From assembly GCA_001972305.1 (NCBI GenBank), contig BDDD01001469.1, positions 69,040 to 133,039 of the forward strand: a DNA stretch of 64,000 nt, written 5' to 3'. Below, in pieces: positions 1 through 10,991 of the stretch (within the stretch, counting starts at the first letter, position 1; every line of letters begins with the position of its first letter). A program made the translations under genes and the position numbers. The notes under the pieces were generated by a model, which was not told the DNA's origin, did not search any database, and saw only the letters and a list, made by a program, of their open reading frames with translations. The DNA is from Cephalotus follicularis. Taxonomy: Eukaryota; Streptophyta; Magnoliopsida; Oxalidales; Cephalotaceae.

Positions 1-518
1 AATAATAAAAATAACACATGCATTCATAAAATCACTATGCAGTGCCAGTAGGAGATCCTACCTCAAAACCATCGAGTCTTGATTTACACTTCCCTTCCTC
101 GGTTAGACACGAACAATTGCTTTTCTGTCCTCAAATTGAGCTCCTTCCTTCTCTGTTTCTCCTTTCGCTTTCTCCGGTTTCTCTCTCCATGTCTTTCTCA
201 TGGATGGAAGTGGGGGGATTAAATCAGGAGTGGAAAGGAGAGATAAGAACTCTCTAGACAATGACATTCTCTTCTCTCTTTCTCTCCAAATTGGCAACAA
301 CCATCCCCACACTCACCACTTTCTCTTTTATAGCCGAAATGGAAGGCTCTAAAATTCATTGGACACTTGTCGTCATTTATTCAGAATGTGGGCTAATAAT
401 TTGTGATGGTCGACCCAGCATTCCTCTATCTGCGGGACCAAGTTCGGCCGACGGCCATAGAATCCATTTCAAAGCCCAAAATACCATTCTTTTGTTATGA
501 AATTTTGGGTGTTACGCA
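1..518 (-). repeat. Tekay-like chromovirus LTR, right-hand part
   Basis: The sequence ends near 518 in AAATTTTGGGTGTTAC, close to the AATTTGGGGCCTTACA end of the solo LTR at 42610-45635. Both ends follow a CT-rich stretch (about 110-300 here) and then AT-rich DNA, the usual layout of these LTRs read on the minus strand. The left part lies outside the window. The short reading frames here show no known domain. Confidence 0.5.
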
Positions 519-1193
519 CACATATATATTCGAATAAACACGTGACAATTTAATATTTAATGGCTTGTCGATTTAATTATCAGGCAAAATAAAATGCAAT
601 TCTTATTAGATAAAATAAAATCTAGTAAGCCTATTTATAGTTCCCAACTAGATTTATTTAATGGTCCCGCCATTGGATTTAATCGAGTGAAAATAATACA
701 ATTAAATATTAGTGGGAACTAATATTATTTCTCTTTTGAATAAATTGTATTACATAAATGAACTAAGTGCATAAGTGAATTAAATATCTGCCCAAACACC
801 CTGGTATGTGCCTGTCCAGTCCAGACAGTATTCCTGCCAAGAACTACGCAAAAACTGCATAGAAACTGCATTGAAATGCTTACCAGAAGCTTGCAGGGAC
901 CTGACGGTAACTTGCAGTAATTGGGTTGGAAACTGTCAGTAAGTGTGCAGAAACTGCTAAAATCTTAGTAGAAATGACTAGAAACCGTGCAGAGAATTCC
1001 TGCACTCAGACTGTCACTAACCAGTCCAACTTTTTGCATAGGTAACTGCCAGAAAATCTACAATAAACAGTGCAAAAAATCTGCGTAGAAATTTCTGCTC
1101 ATAACCAGTTTTCCAGGAGAAATTCCTAACACTTTAAACACATGTTTAATGGCTTTTTAAGGTCTGTTTGTGATCCTAAATCATACATAAGGA
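519..1193. other. AT-rich sequence without a gene; short-motif array at 820-1110
   Basis: No coding potential or element end is visible. From about 820 to 1110 the motif AACTGC or CAGAAACTG recurs roughly a dozen times at irregular spacing, as in the low-complexity parts of plant LTRs. The element it belongs to could not be identified. Confidence 0.4.
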
Positions 1194-3821
1194 TGTTAGA
1201 ATGCCCTTTGCACCATTAATGCCCAATGTATTAATCTTTGGATCAACAAACAATCCAAATAGTCAGTCAACTACCACATTCCAATTGACCTAAATTTCAC
1301 CAATTTTACTCTAGGGTTTGGAGTGCAAATTTCGGTCATGACTAAGGGACATCAAAGCAAGCCACAAGACACTAAATTAAGGTCCAATCGAAGCTAATTA
1401 TGGGCTCTAATTCCACTTGTTGTGAAGGCTCAATTAGCATTGGTCCAATTGAGGACTTGGGGTTTTAGGGTTACAAATTAAAAATTTTCCATCCTTTGCA
1501 AAGGTGCATCCTAAATTCTATGTCCATAATTGTTCCAATTCGGGCAATGATCTCTAATTACAGTTTCAATTGAACCAATTTAATCATCTAAGCATCTAAG
1601 GCACACCAGTGGAGCTAGGGTTTCACTAACCCTAACTTCAGCCACACTCAAAATTGGGCAAGGGTTTACACACCAAAACCCTAGTCCAAGAACCTCCATA
1701 CCCGTGACCTATAAACCCAAACCCTTAGGGTTTGCTAGGGTTCATACATGGAACACCTAGGGTTCGGCTAGGGTTTGAAACCCTAGCTTGAACCTGAAGC
1801 TACATCCAAGCACAATAAAAACTAAAGGAAGATGTTTAGAAGCCATTACCTAGGTCTTCCTCTCCTTCCTTGATGAGCCCCCTCACCCTTTAATTACAAA
1901 GTTTTAAAGCTCCTCCAAAAACCTCCAACAAGGCACGACAATGAATATCTTTGAAGGTAGAAAGCTTTTTGTGTTTGTGACTAAACTAACTTTCACTATA
2001 AGTTAATATTGGATACAAGGTGTAAACAATCTCCACCTATTGTGATAAAGGAGGGTAAGAGATGGTTTATTTGTTTGCTTCAAGATTTTGAATTGTCCTT
2101 CAATGGTGGAAAAGGTACACTTTAATAAGAAGAAGTGAAAATAGAGAGAGCTTTACAGGTGAGAAGAGAGAATAAGAGAAAGTGTGCAAAGTGTGTCTTA
2201 GAAGTCTCTCAAAATATCTCTTACATACATTTAATGAGACTAGACTTCACCTTTTCATTCTCTCCTTTCTATCCACATAAGGTCGACCCTTTCTCTAAGG
2301 GATTAAGAGCCAAGCATTTGCATTTGTCTTTGTCAAAATACGTGGCAAAAAACTATTCATTGTGCCACATTTGGGCTGGCCAAAACCTTGCTATATTTAA
2401 GCATGAGTTTGGCCCACTAAGGGAAGACAAATCCTAATCCCAATGAGCCCTTAAGCTCTCTCACCCAATAAATACCCAATGTATTCATTTCTTAAACAAT
2501 CAACCCTTTGTCCAGAACATTCTATTACGGTGATGCTTCGACTCAATTCTAAAGAAGTGACATATGTCCAGAAAATAAAATGTGCTCCTGAAAAGTAACA
2601 TCTCCCAAATGCTAATCTCTCACTAAATGACATATGTCCCATACACATCAACCTGTTCCAAAATCAGGTGGGACCCGAAAGCCTGGTCGGATTCCGGTAC
2701 AATGATAAATTTCCTACAACATCCCGGAGATCTACTACGACCATCCTAATAGTCCCCGACTATCAAAATAGCCCCGGTATGATACCTAATCATCCTCTGG
2801 ATCCGTTGAATTTAAAACCATGTCAACAAGTCGATATTCGGTTAACCAGTACTTTATCCCTACATCGGTTTGTGTATCATGTATCCTTCATCATTCTTGG
2901 CTCCGACCACGACCTAGGGTTTTGATAAATGTTGACCGTAGGTAAAGCCGCGATAACTATAAATCTATGTATGCCCTGAGTCTATCAGGAGACCTTTCAA
3001 GAAACCCCTTTTCAAGTTTGTCTACACCTGGCGAGGATTTTAAGTCTGCAATGGACATAAATATTATAGACCCTATCACCTCAATACAAGTGTGACGATC
3101 CCCTGTTGCACACTCGCCCGTACATCTCACTACAACTCCAACAAGGCCCAAGGAAAACCCTTTTGCCAGCTTGTGGCTAGAGTTGGGGAAGGCAAAAATC
3201 AAAGCCAAGTGGCACAATGCATGCCAGCCGCTCAGGTCTAAGGAAACAACGCAGGTCACGTATGTCCTACTAGTCACCGTTGACTATACACTACCGAGAC
3301 TATAGGAATCCTATCGACATAGGTATTGACTATCCAAATAGGTTTCCTATGGTTAGTCAGTTTAGTGAACATGCTTTCCAGCATGTTCCCCGTATTGGCT
3401 TTAGGGTAAACCCAAATGGCAATGAGATAATGCGGGTAAACCCAAATGGCAATGAGATGATCCATCCTCCACATGACCCGGGAGCAAGCATAACACGGCA
3501 AGTTTATCCGGTTCATCAATTGCCCTAAGAAAGTGAACCTATGACTTGGAACATTTTTTCAGAAGGGAGTAAGGATCTCATTCGCATATCCTCCCAGGCA
3601 AGATATCCAACCCTTAATCGACAGGGCGCTACATATGTATTCAGTTAATATCTTAATAAATCTGATCCATAGTGATGGTTTGGGATATACATAGAGCAGA
3701 GCCATTGTTAAAAGGAATTTCCACATTAAAACATGAATGGAACTAATAATGTATTAATTAAGAGTGTAATATACAAGCATGTAGCCACCTCGTGGCATGC
3801 AGGGACATCCCTAATCTAACA
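1194..3821 (-). repeat. Copia-type LTR, probably solo
   Basis: Read on the minus strand this block begins TGTTAGATTAGGGATGTCCC and ends TCTAACA. It has the same landmarks in the same order as the solo LTR at 32292-34780: the GGGACAT block, ATTAGTTCCATTCATG, a TATAGGTGG-like block (about 2035) and telo-box-like CCCTAG/AAACCC motifs (1660-1790). It contains no coding domain, and neither a primer-binding site nor a polypurine tract adjoins it. The target duplication is not clear, so solo status is inferred. Confidence 0.6.
1660..1790. promoter_or_regulatory. Cluster of telo-box-like AAACCCTA motifs in a copia LTR
   Basis: Several AAACCCTAG/CTAGGGTTT motifs lie within 130 bases; related clusters occur at 4420-4460 and 34430-34530 in other copies of this LTR. 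In plants such motifs are known in promoters and are bound by Myb-like TRB proteins. Function here is inference. Confidence 0.4.
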
Positions 3822-4735
3822 TGAGGGCCGGCCTTGTGAGAGTAAATAGAGAGAATTAGAGACTTAGAGTCTCATTAGACAAGACTTAGAGTCTCATTAG
3901 ACATTTTTGACTCCTCTCTATCTTGTTGACCCGTGAGTTTCTCTCTCATTTGCTCTCTCATCATCTTCTTCCTTTCCCACAAAACCTCCATTGTTGGAGC
4001 TTGAAACGCTTGCAGTTAAGAAAGGAAAATCACACTCTTCTTCTCTCATCCTCTTTTTGATCATTATAGGTGGTGATACATTACATATTGTAGTGTATCT
4101 TTACTTGCCTTGATCACTAGTTTAGCCATTGGAGCTCTCCATACAACAAGGTATCTTATAGATCATCTTGATCTAGGAAATCTTAAATGGTATTTGATTG
4201 AAGCTCTAATATTTGGGGTGTTGAGAGCATCACTTTCGGCCACTTGAAGAACTCTTGGAGCAGTGGGTTGAAGGTAGCTTGAAGCTCAAGGATATGAGCT
4301 TAGAGGACACAGAAAGTTACTAGAAGTGTAGAGGGAGAAAGTTAGAAGGAATGAGCCATTATTTGGGGTAATGATGTTTCACTCGCCTTCTCTTCTCTTA
4401 TATTTTATGTTTTTGAGTTTTCTAGGGTTTCATGGTTGAAACCCTAGTCCAACCCTTAGTGTTTGGTTTTTGGTGCCACAGGTGTGTTTAGGGTTTGCAA
4501 GGCAACCCTAGGCTTGTTGTTTTCTTGGACCCGAAGCTAGGGTTGTGAAACCATAGCTCCACTCATGGACCTTGCTTGCATTCTTCGTTGTTTGTAGTTC
4601 AATTGGATGCTAATTAGAGATCCTTGGCATGGTATGGACATTTATGGACATAGATTTTATAGGGTGTTCCTATGCTTGGAGGAACTTTGATTGAAAAATC
4701 AAAGTTGAGCGCACTTAGGACCCATGACCAAAAAT
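3822..4735 (+). repeat. Copia-type LTR fragment, inverted relative to its neighbour
   Basis: This piece carries the second half of the same LTR type on the plus strand: a CT-rich stretch (3900-3970), GATCATTATAGGTGG (about 4060), CTAGGGTTTC/GAAACCCTAG (4420-4450) and a GCTAATTAGAGATCC block (4610), in the order seen at 34000-34650. Next to the minus-strand copy it forms an imperfect inverted repeat. The right junction with chromovirus gag lies near 4735. Confidence 0.55.
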
Positions 4736-5358
4736 GCCTAATACCCTTAAAAACACTTACACCAGGTTGGCAAACTCAATTTCCCCTCTTGTCTCTTTCA
4801 TCCTGAGGGAAGTACCGAGCGTTGAACTGTGTCTAGAAAGCAGTCCAAGAACGGCTGGTCCATCCCTTTTCCAATCAGCATTGACCATAGCTCACCGGTG
4901 CTCATCTTCTCCCTACGGCATGTACACCACCAAGACTAGCTTCTGGTCATCATCAATTTCCATAACTTGGCAAATCCCCTATGGATAAAGAAGCTAAGAC
5001 TTTTCTATAGAAAATCTGGGAGTCCCAAGGAGACTGGAGGTTGCAACTTTAAGAACTGATTCAAGGAATTATTTCTACATGGTCTCTGTTAAACTCTCGT
5101 AGCTCTGCGTCCCATGAGATTCTCCATTTGTGCCATGGTCACAGCGATCTGTCTCCATATTTAAGGATATGCTCCTGGAGGTGGAGCATCAGGGTCATAC
5201 TCAGGAAAAGCATTTTCGTGCACAAACTCGTTATCAATAGAAGGAGTTGGAGACTTACATCTACCTCTACGACCACGTCTTCCTCTGTCATCCATTATCA
5301 CCTTATAAACGAAAAGGATAGATTCATATAGAAGGAAACATTCATTTGGCGTTATCAC
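4735..5358 (-). pseudogene. gag: Chromovirus gag remnant
   Basis: The minus strand starts just inside the 5' LTR with a short N-terminal segment rich in Arg and Gly (DDRGRRGRRGR), as in chromovirus Gag. Further on (4990-4735) fragments such as MEIDDDQKLVLVVYM recall the capsid motif around 'D..K...A.Y...GEA..WW' of Ty3/gypsy Gag. Gag would package the element RNA. Only the first part of gag is present before the copia LTR begins. It is old and broken in several places. Its position beside a primer-binding site and an LTR in the correct order supports the assignment. Confidence 0.55.
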
Positions 5359-5394
5359 TACAAATCGATACTTAACCTAGAAGATTGAAAATCA

Positions 5395-5405
5395 CTCTGG
5401 TACCA
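5395..5405 (-). other. Primer-binding site, tRNA-iMet type
   Basis: On the minus strand this reads TGGTACCAGAG, one base from the TGGTATCAGAG complement of initiator tRNA-Met used by most chromoviruses. It lies two bases from the LTR end at 5408, which fixes the element on the minus strand. Confidence 0.6.
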
Positions 5406-6770
5406 AATGTAACACCCCACGTCTGGGTAACAAACCCGAGGTATTACATTCAATGTAATATAGTTAATAAATAGTAGTCGGGCCTAGGTAGCATATCAAA
5501 AGAATGAAGATGTAAAAATTTATTACAAACATGCATCAAGCTTGTAAAAGTAGTGTTAGAAATCAATACAAATGATTACAAGCCTGAATTAGATACAACA
5601 CTTAATCCATCATAGGATAGTACATATACATGATATAAATAAAGCATAAAAGTCTAAGAACTTTAGTCTCCAACAAACAGGTGCAACTAGGAGCCTTACC
5701 AATCGCTGGTCCATGTTGTGTTACCTATATCAAAATAGATACCCCATCGCAAAGGATGGGTTAGCCAAAGGGCCAAGCAGACATACACCCATGCATAGAT
5801 TATGCTAAGAACATGTATGTAGTATCAATGTGTACAATATTGGTGTATACAATATCAGTGTGTACATTATCAATGTATAGCATGTGAATGCATGAATGCT
5901 AGTTGCGATCTATCATTTGTATACCACTGTCCCAAACCGGCGTAAAGGAATGGGATCTAACCAACAGACAATCAACACTGGCATATGAATACACCATGTA
6001 GATCCTATAGAACACGTGACCTCCAGTAGTGCAGTGTCAGTGCAACGCCCTGAAACAACCCTTACTCTCTTTAGCATGTTTTGCATCACATAGCATGGTA
6101 ATAACAAATATTATAGAAATGATTGTGCATATGGATATGTATGGCATGGAGGTATTTCTATACCCATATGGTTTTATGATATGTCTATTTACTGTATTGA
6201 TGATACGTGGGATAGAGTTAGTGAGAAACCTATAAATTGAGCCCTTAAAAGCATAAACCTCTCATTTTTCTCTTATCTCTTTCTCTATCCCGTTTCTCTC
6301 TCTCTCTCTGTCTCTCTCTCTCCCTCCCTCTCTGTACACCAAACTCACCCAAAATCACCCAAAAAAGCTACCAATAGTCATGAATCATGGGGTTATGGTA
6401 TACAAGCTATTAAAGACTTGATTGACACAAGATTAGAGCTCCACAAGCCAAGAACTTGAGTTCTTTCTCAGATTTGTAAACCTAGAGACCAAGATCAAGC
6501 TCCAGTCTTTGGTAGAAACCTTCTCTACCTAAATATGCTATGATTTAAACATTTACGAACATATATAAACTGATTTCATGGATTGAAATGAATTGAAATT
6601 GAACGTTCGAGACTTAGGTCTAAATGGGTATGATGGTTTAAAATGATTAGAGCCTATCTTAATAACATAGAAATGACTAATAGAACTAGTATTGAACTTG
6701 GATTTGAAAGATTTGATGAAAAGAATTGGTTTTGGCAAATTTAAGCAAGAACCCTAGTTTCTGCCTAGCT

Positions 6771-7026
6771 AGGCGTCGACACCCACGCTTTAAACGTCGC
6801 TGCTTAGACTTAATTTTGAAAAAGGAAATCGTTTTTAACTGTTGACACTTTGCTTTCTTAGGCAACGCTTGTCAAAGCGTCGACGCTAAGTCCTTAAGCA
6901 TCACCGATTATGCCTTCATCTAATTATTTGAAAGGCTCTGTACCTAAGCGTTGACGCTCAAAACGCAAAATGTCACTGCTTAAGTGCAAAGCGTTGTGCT
7001 TAAGATCAAGGCATCGCTGCTTAGGC
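6771..7026. repeat. GCGTCGACGC-type palindrome cluster
   Basis: Copies include GCGTCGAC (about 6773), AAGCGTCGACGC (about 6876) and decayed forms such as GCGTTGACGC, AACGTCGCTGCTT and GCATCGCTGCTTAGG. Many variants differ from the palindrome by C-to-T or G-to-A at CpG. Confidence 0.75.
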
Positions 7027-7259
7027 ATTCAGTTTTTTCGCAACTGTTTTTAAAGCATGTTTTTCTCACGAGCCCTTTTCTAGGCTCGTGTAAGGTAAAG
7101 GCTGAGTTTCTTCCCATGTTTTTCAAAGATGACAGGGTAAGGGTAAGAGATAGTCTATAGATGTGTTCATCGTAGAGTGAATTATAACTCCTAGTTAGTT
7201 GACTTTCATTCGACTGATCCCTCAACTAGAGCTACTCTTGGTGTGTGATTTGTTGAGCT

Positions 7260-7611
7260 CCTATTGGTCTACCAATAGGCAACCAATTCTAGTCGATCTC
7301 CTATTGGCTTACCGATCAATGACTAGAAGTATAAATCTTGAGTTTGTGCTGCCTTCGAGAAGGTTTATACTCACAATGGATCTTGTGACCGATTGAGCTC
7401 CTATCAGTCTACCGATAGGCAATTGGGTCTAATGGACTCTTATTGGTCTATCGATAGGCATTAGATGTCTAGGCCTTGAGCTTGTGCCACCTTCCGGTTG
7501 ATCGTATGATCGTATGCTATGGTATGACTATGAATCTGTAACTAGTTGAGCTCTTATAGGTTTACCTGTAGGTAACTAGTTCTAGTGAGTTCCTGTCGGT
7601 CTACCGGTAGG
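7260..7611. repeat. Three doublets of a 19-bp palindrome
   Basis: Imperfect palindromes of the type CTATTGGTCTACCAATAGG lie at about 7261, 7301, 7401, 7440, 7554 and 7593. Within each doublet the spacing is 39-40 bases, and doublets repeat every 140-153 bases. Loop sequence GTCTACC is better kept than the arms, which vary in both halves. Confidence 0.75.
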
Positions 7612-8357
7612 CACTAGATTTTCTTAACCTTGAGGTTTGGTCGGCTTGGACTTACAGATGGTGTATGTTTGTTTAACTACTTAAATAGTCTGGTATGGGA
7701 CAATGTAAATATCTAGTTAACCTCTTATTTGTATGATAGATATATGAATAAGAGTGTATACTTAGGCTAATGGTCTATATATAGGCTGGTATGGGATGGT
7801 TTTATATGTGGATTCATTCACTGCAATTGTTCACGCATTATGCCATGACATGCATTGATATTTGCGATACTTGATCATATCATCAGCATGGTGGTTGTAT
7901 TTTTGGGAAGCATTTAACTGGACCATCCTTCAGGATGGGGCATCTTTATATGTTCAGGCATGGATGGACTATGGATTAGTGGCTATGGGTACGAATACAA
8001 AGAAAAGTGAAGGTAAAGGTGATTGGAGCATGGATGTAAGAAGGATTTCTCTTGTGGTCTCTTGTAGGATCATGCGCTTTAAGGAATTGTATTTGGATAG
8101 TATGTTACGTATGTGAGCGATGTTAAGGATTTGTTGTTATTATGTAATGATTAGCATGTGCTATGTATGTCATGATAATGGAGTGTCATGGAATGTATTA
8201 ATGTTTAAGATGTAATTGAATGGATGCACGCACATATGGTTAAGTTTTTAAGTTGTATGATTTTTCCCTGTACGGAATAGACTTATTAGTACTCGACATA
8301 AGTGATTGAATGGATTTGGGTAACGTCACAGACCCTCTACGGGTTCGGGGTGCCACA

Positions 8358-8803
8358 GTCAGTGTCAATGCCATTTCAAAATCAATGTGTATATCGATAG
8401 TCTAATCACAGAAGATAGTAATTCGAAAAGGGTGGCTAGATGGGTCTAGTTATCTTGGATCTGCAAAAAAAGAAGAAGCTAAACTTGCTTAGTGGTGGTA
8501 CCAACTCGAGTACATACTCAGTTGTGGTGCCAGTCGAGCATATACGTAGTGATATTGCTATCCACGCATGTACATAGTGGTGGTGCCATCTGTTAGGGTA
8601 TATAATGGTCATACATTGGTGTTGTTAAAGATAAGTCTTGCAAGCCAGGTTGTCTAGTAACAATAATAATAGTTTGTAATAAACATTATAATTCAATAAA
8701 GGATGATCTTTATATTAATCAATGGCTCTTGTTCATTTATAAATGTTTATATATATGATCAATGAATGTCCATGGAATAAAGTTCGATGACTTTGTGTTG
8801 GTG
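8358..8803. other. Unassigned AT-rich sequence with a 28-bp tandem repeat
   Basis: No gene is seen. From 8491 to 8591 about three and a half copies of a 28-29-bp unit occur, recognised by AGTGGTGGTGCCA followed by TCGAGCATATAC. The rest is AT-rich without a recognisable element end. Confidence 0.5.
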
Positions 8804-10460
8804 AAACCTTCCAGGTTCCCGGTCAATTTTGGGCGTCGGATGCTATGCGGAATAATTTTAATTTTTCAAAAACTACCAAGAGTCCAAGTAAAGGATTAAC
8901 TGGCATCCTATATCCAAAATCAATGTCCTAGGATGTCCGTTTAATATTCAATACCAATTCAATTAGTCAAGCATACATAAACAAAAGTAAATACGATTCG
9001 GCATAAACATAGTGATTGGAATCATACCATCGTTTGGAGGCTCCATCACTTTGCCGCTAGAGGCTCGAAGCAGCCTCTTTATGATAGCAGAAATTGTCCG
9101 ATATCAGAGCTTCGGCCGGATTCCCGCCAACTCGCCAGGGCTCCAGCCAGGTCATAGTTGGCCTCTAATTATGCCGATCTACGAGCCGGTACTTGTGACT
9201 CGCCATGAAACATGCAGTCACAGTCGACAGTGAGTCCAACTCACTGAGTTGACTCACCTGGCAACTACAACTCCGACAACGCCATCACAAGGCCATAAAA
9301 TCTCTGATCTGCTCGTCTCTACTCTAGACTCACTGAGACTCGCACCTGAGTCATTTCACTAGAGCTCTGGCCATATCGCATAAGCTCATGCCACCACTAG
9401 CCTCCAAATCGTCCGATCTACTCATTGCTACCAAAGATTCGTTGTGACTCACCCCACAACACTTGGTAACAGGGTTCAGCGTGCCATAACTACTGAGTTG
9501 ACTCAGTTACCTAAATCCGCCAAAAACAACACCGATCCAAACGGACAATGCCTAAACTAACATCAATAAGGGTAGATCTAAAGGTTAGCGCCACTCACAA
9601 AGACTACCGGTGGCAAAGTGAAGCCGAAAGTGAAGGAAAAGCTCCAAACATTGCTGTCGGGGAGAAAAGGAGAGAAAGAGAAGAAGAAAGAGGAGAAAGA
9701 GAAGACATACCGTTTGTGGTGAACAACTCAGTATCTCACTCTCTGGTCATCGACGCCACTAAGCCGCTAGCGACTCTCTCTTCTTCGTTTCCATGTTCCG
9801 GCGGCATGGACCATCAAGAAAAACACACACGTTCCTATTGTTCAATTTGTGTGTTATATTGCCATGCCCATTTTACATAAATGCGTCTAACACGTTTTAT
9901 TAAAACGGCTGGAGCTTTTAGCCTCGGCCTTTCTCTTTTCCTTTTAATGTAAAACGCACTCCACGCACATTAGTCTCTATCTCCCCATAATTCACCTTCT
10001 CTTTATATGTTAATCAGGTATTTAGTAGGATAAGATACAAATAGACACAACCATGTGGTGCAAAGTGTTCCACTAATGTCCATTTGATATATACTAGTTT
10101 AACAACTAGATTTACCACCAAGTGACATGTGTCCAACACAACACTTTTTAATAATCAGGTGGGACCCAAAAGTGCAATTCAAAATCGGTAAAGTCGGTAA
10201 ATTACAATAGCGCCCCTGTGCACTAGTAAATTACCATAAATACTCCCTGACTATTTTAAGAGCTTGAAATCATGTTCAACATATTCCAGGTAAAAAAATT
10301 AATCCCCGATTTATTTCCCACTCCGTACATCCGTTTCTGATTCTCCCGGTACTTTTTCCTATTGATGGTTACCGTATACTATAATCCCTCCTCATCTCAA
10401 CTCGTCCGCGGCCTGGGGTAAGGATATGTGTCAACCCTAGTTTTGCCCTCCTCATATCGG
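8804..10460 (-). repeat. Copia-type LTR fragment related to element D's LTR
   Basis: The right half (10010-10440) follows the D LTR (22340-22800) landmark by landmark: ATGTGTCCAACA, a CCCCTG/CCCCTA block, TACTATAATCCCT and GGTAAGGATATGTGTCAACC. The left half shares GGAGGCTCCATC and CTTTGCCGCTA with 21690-21715. Between them (9080-9720) is a GC-richer module not seen in D but resembling the Tekay-like solo LTR at 44490-45150. The fragment stops where Athila LTR sequence begins near 10460. Confidence 0.55.
9080..9720. promoter_or_regulatory. GC-rich LTR module with TGAGTCA/TGACTCA motifs
   Basis: The module opens with GAGCTTCGGCCGG and carries GTGAGTCCAACTCACTGAG (9230), GTTGACTCACC (9250) and CTGAGTTGACTCAG (9498), ending in a purine-rich AGAAAGAG stretch. 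The same order of blocks occurs at 44505-45130. TGAGTCA is a known bZIP (GCN4-like) site; binding here is inference. Confidence 0.5.
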
Positions 10461-10991
10461 CTAAGTCTTAGGCGTCGACGCTTTGAATGTTTAAAGGGGC
10501 TAAGCGTCGACTTGTATTGCTCATCATGGGGCATAAGCGTCGACGCTTAGGTAAGGGGTCAACGCCTACGTTATGTAGCAGGATGGAGTTGACATCTTCC
10601 TCCTTGCGCATTAACGCGTAAACCTACTGTCCAAATTGTGCACTTTTGGCATTGTCGTGTAAATGATGGCGTTGTCGTCTTAATGTTGAATTTCTAGCAC
10701 GTTGATGCCAATGAGATTGGTTTTGACAAAAATCATAAATCTGCAGATTTGTTCATCCTTAAGTACAAAACGTCGACACTTCCATTGTACCCGTCAGCGC
10801 TTAAGAGTTAGGCATCGACGCTTGGCTCTGTTTTTTTTTTTTAGGTTTTTCACAATTTAGCTCATTCTTCATGCACTTTGTCTTTTCAGCTTTATACCTG
10901 AAAATCAACATAACACAACCAAAGTAGTATATTCCAAGTATAAAAATATCACAAATAAATTATTAAAAAGAACACATTTTTATGCTAAACA
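10461..10991 (-). repeat. Athila 3' LTR, partial
   Basis: This segment matches 47720-48283 closely (CTTAGGCGTCGACGCTTTG, GCAGATTTGTTCATCCTTAAG, ATTTTTATGCTAAACA). On the minus strand the LTR begins TGTTTAGCATAAAAATGTG. The adjacent AAACTTTGCTTGTCCTC, read as GAGGACAAGCAAAGTTT on the minus strand, is the conserved motif found just before the Athila polypurine tract, and sets the orientation. Confidence 0.7.
10471..10821. repeat. GCGTCGACGC-type palindrome cluster (Athila 3' LTR)
   Basis: Exact GTCGAC cores stand at about 10473, 10506, 10539 and 10772, with decayed copies such as GCATCGACGC and GTCAACGCC between them. The cluster corresponds to 47711-48118 in the other Athila LTR. Confidence 0.75.

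Larger units (their letters stand above)
5408..8357 (-). repeat. Chromovirus (Tekay-like) 5' LTR
   Basis: This is a 2.95-kb LTR. On the minus strand it begins TGTGGCACCCCGAACCCGTA and ends GGGGTGTTACA, a short inverted terminal pair typical of Tekay-like elements. A primer-binding site and gag remnant follow directly. Inside are a CT microsatellite (about 6294-6335), a GTCGAC-type cluster (6771-7026) and three doublets of a 19-bp palindrome (7260-7611). No second LTR was found, so age cannot be read from an LTR pair. Confidence 0.7.

Noticed and set aside
1660-1790. Interstitial telomere repeat
   Set aside because: AAACCCTA motifs are scattered and not in tandem; they fit telo-boxes rather than telomeric DNA.
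9548-9880. 110-residue plus-strand frame in the GC-rich LTR module
   Set aside because: Low complexity (Arg/Glu-rich from AGAGAAAG DNA), no domain, and the related module at 44490-45270 does not keep the frame.
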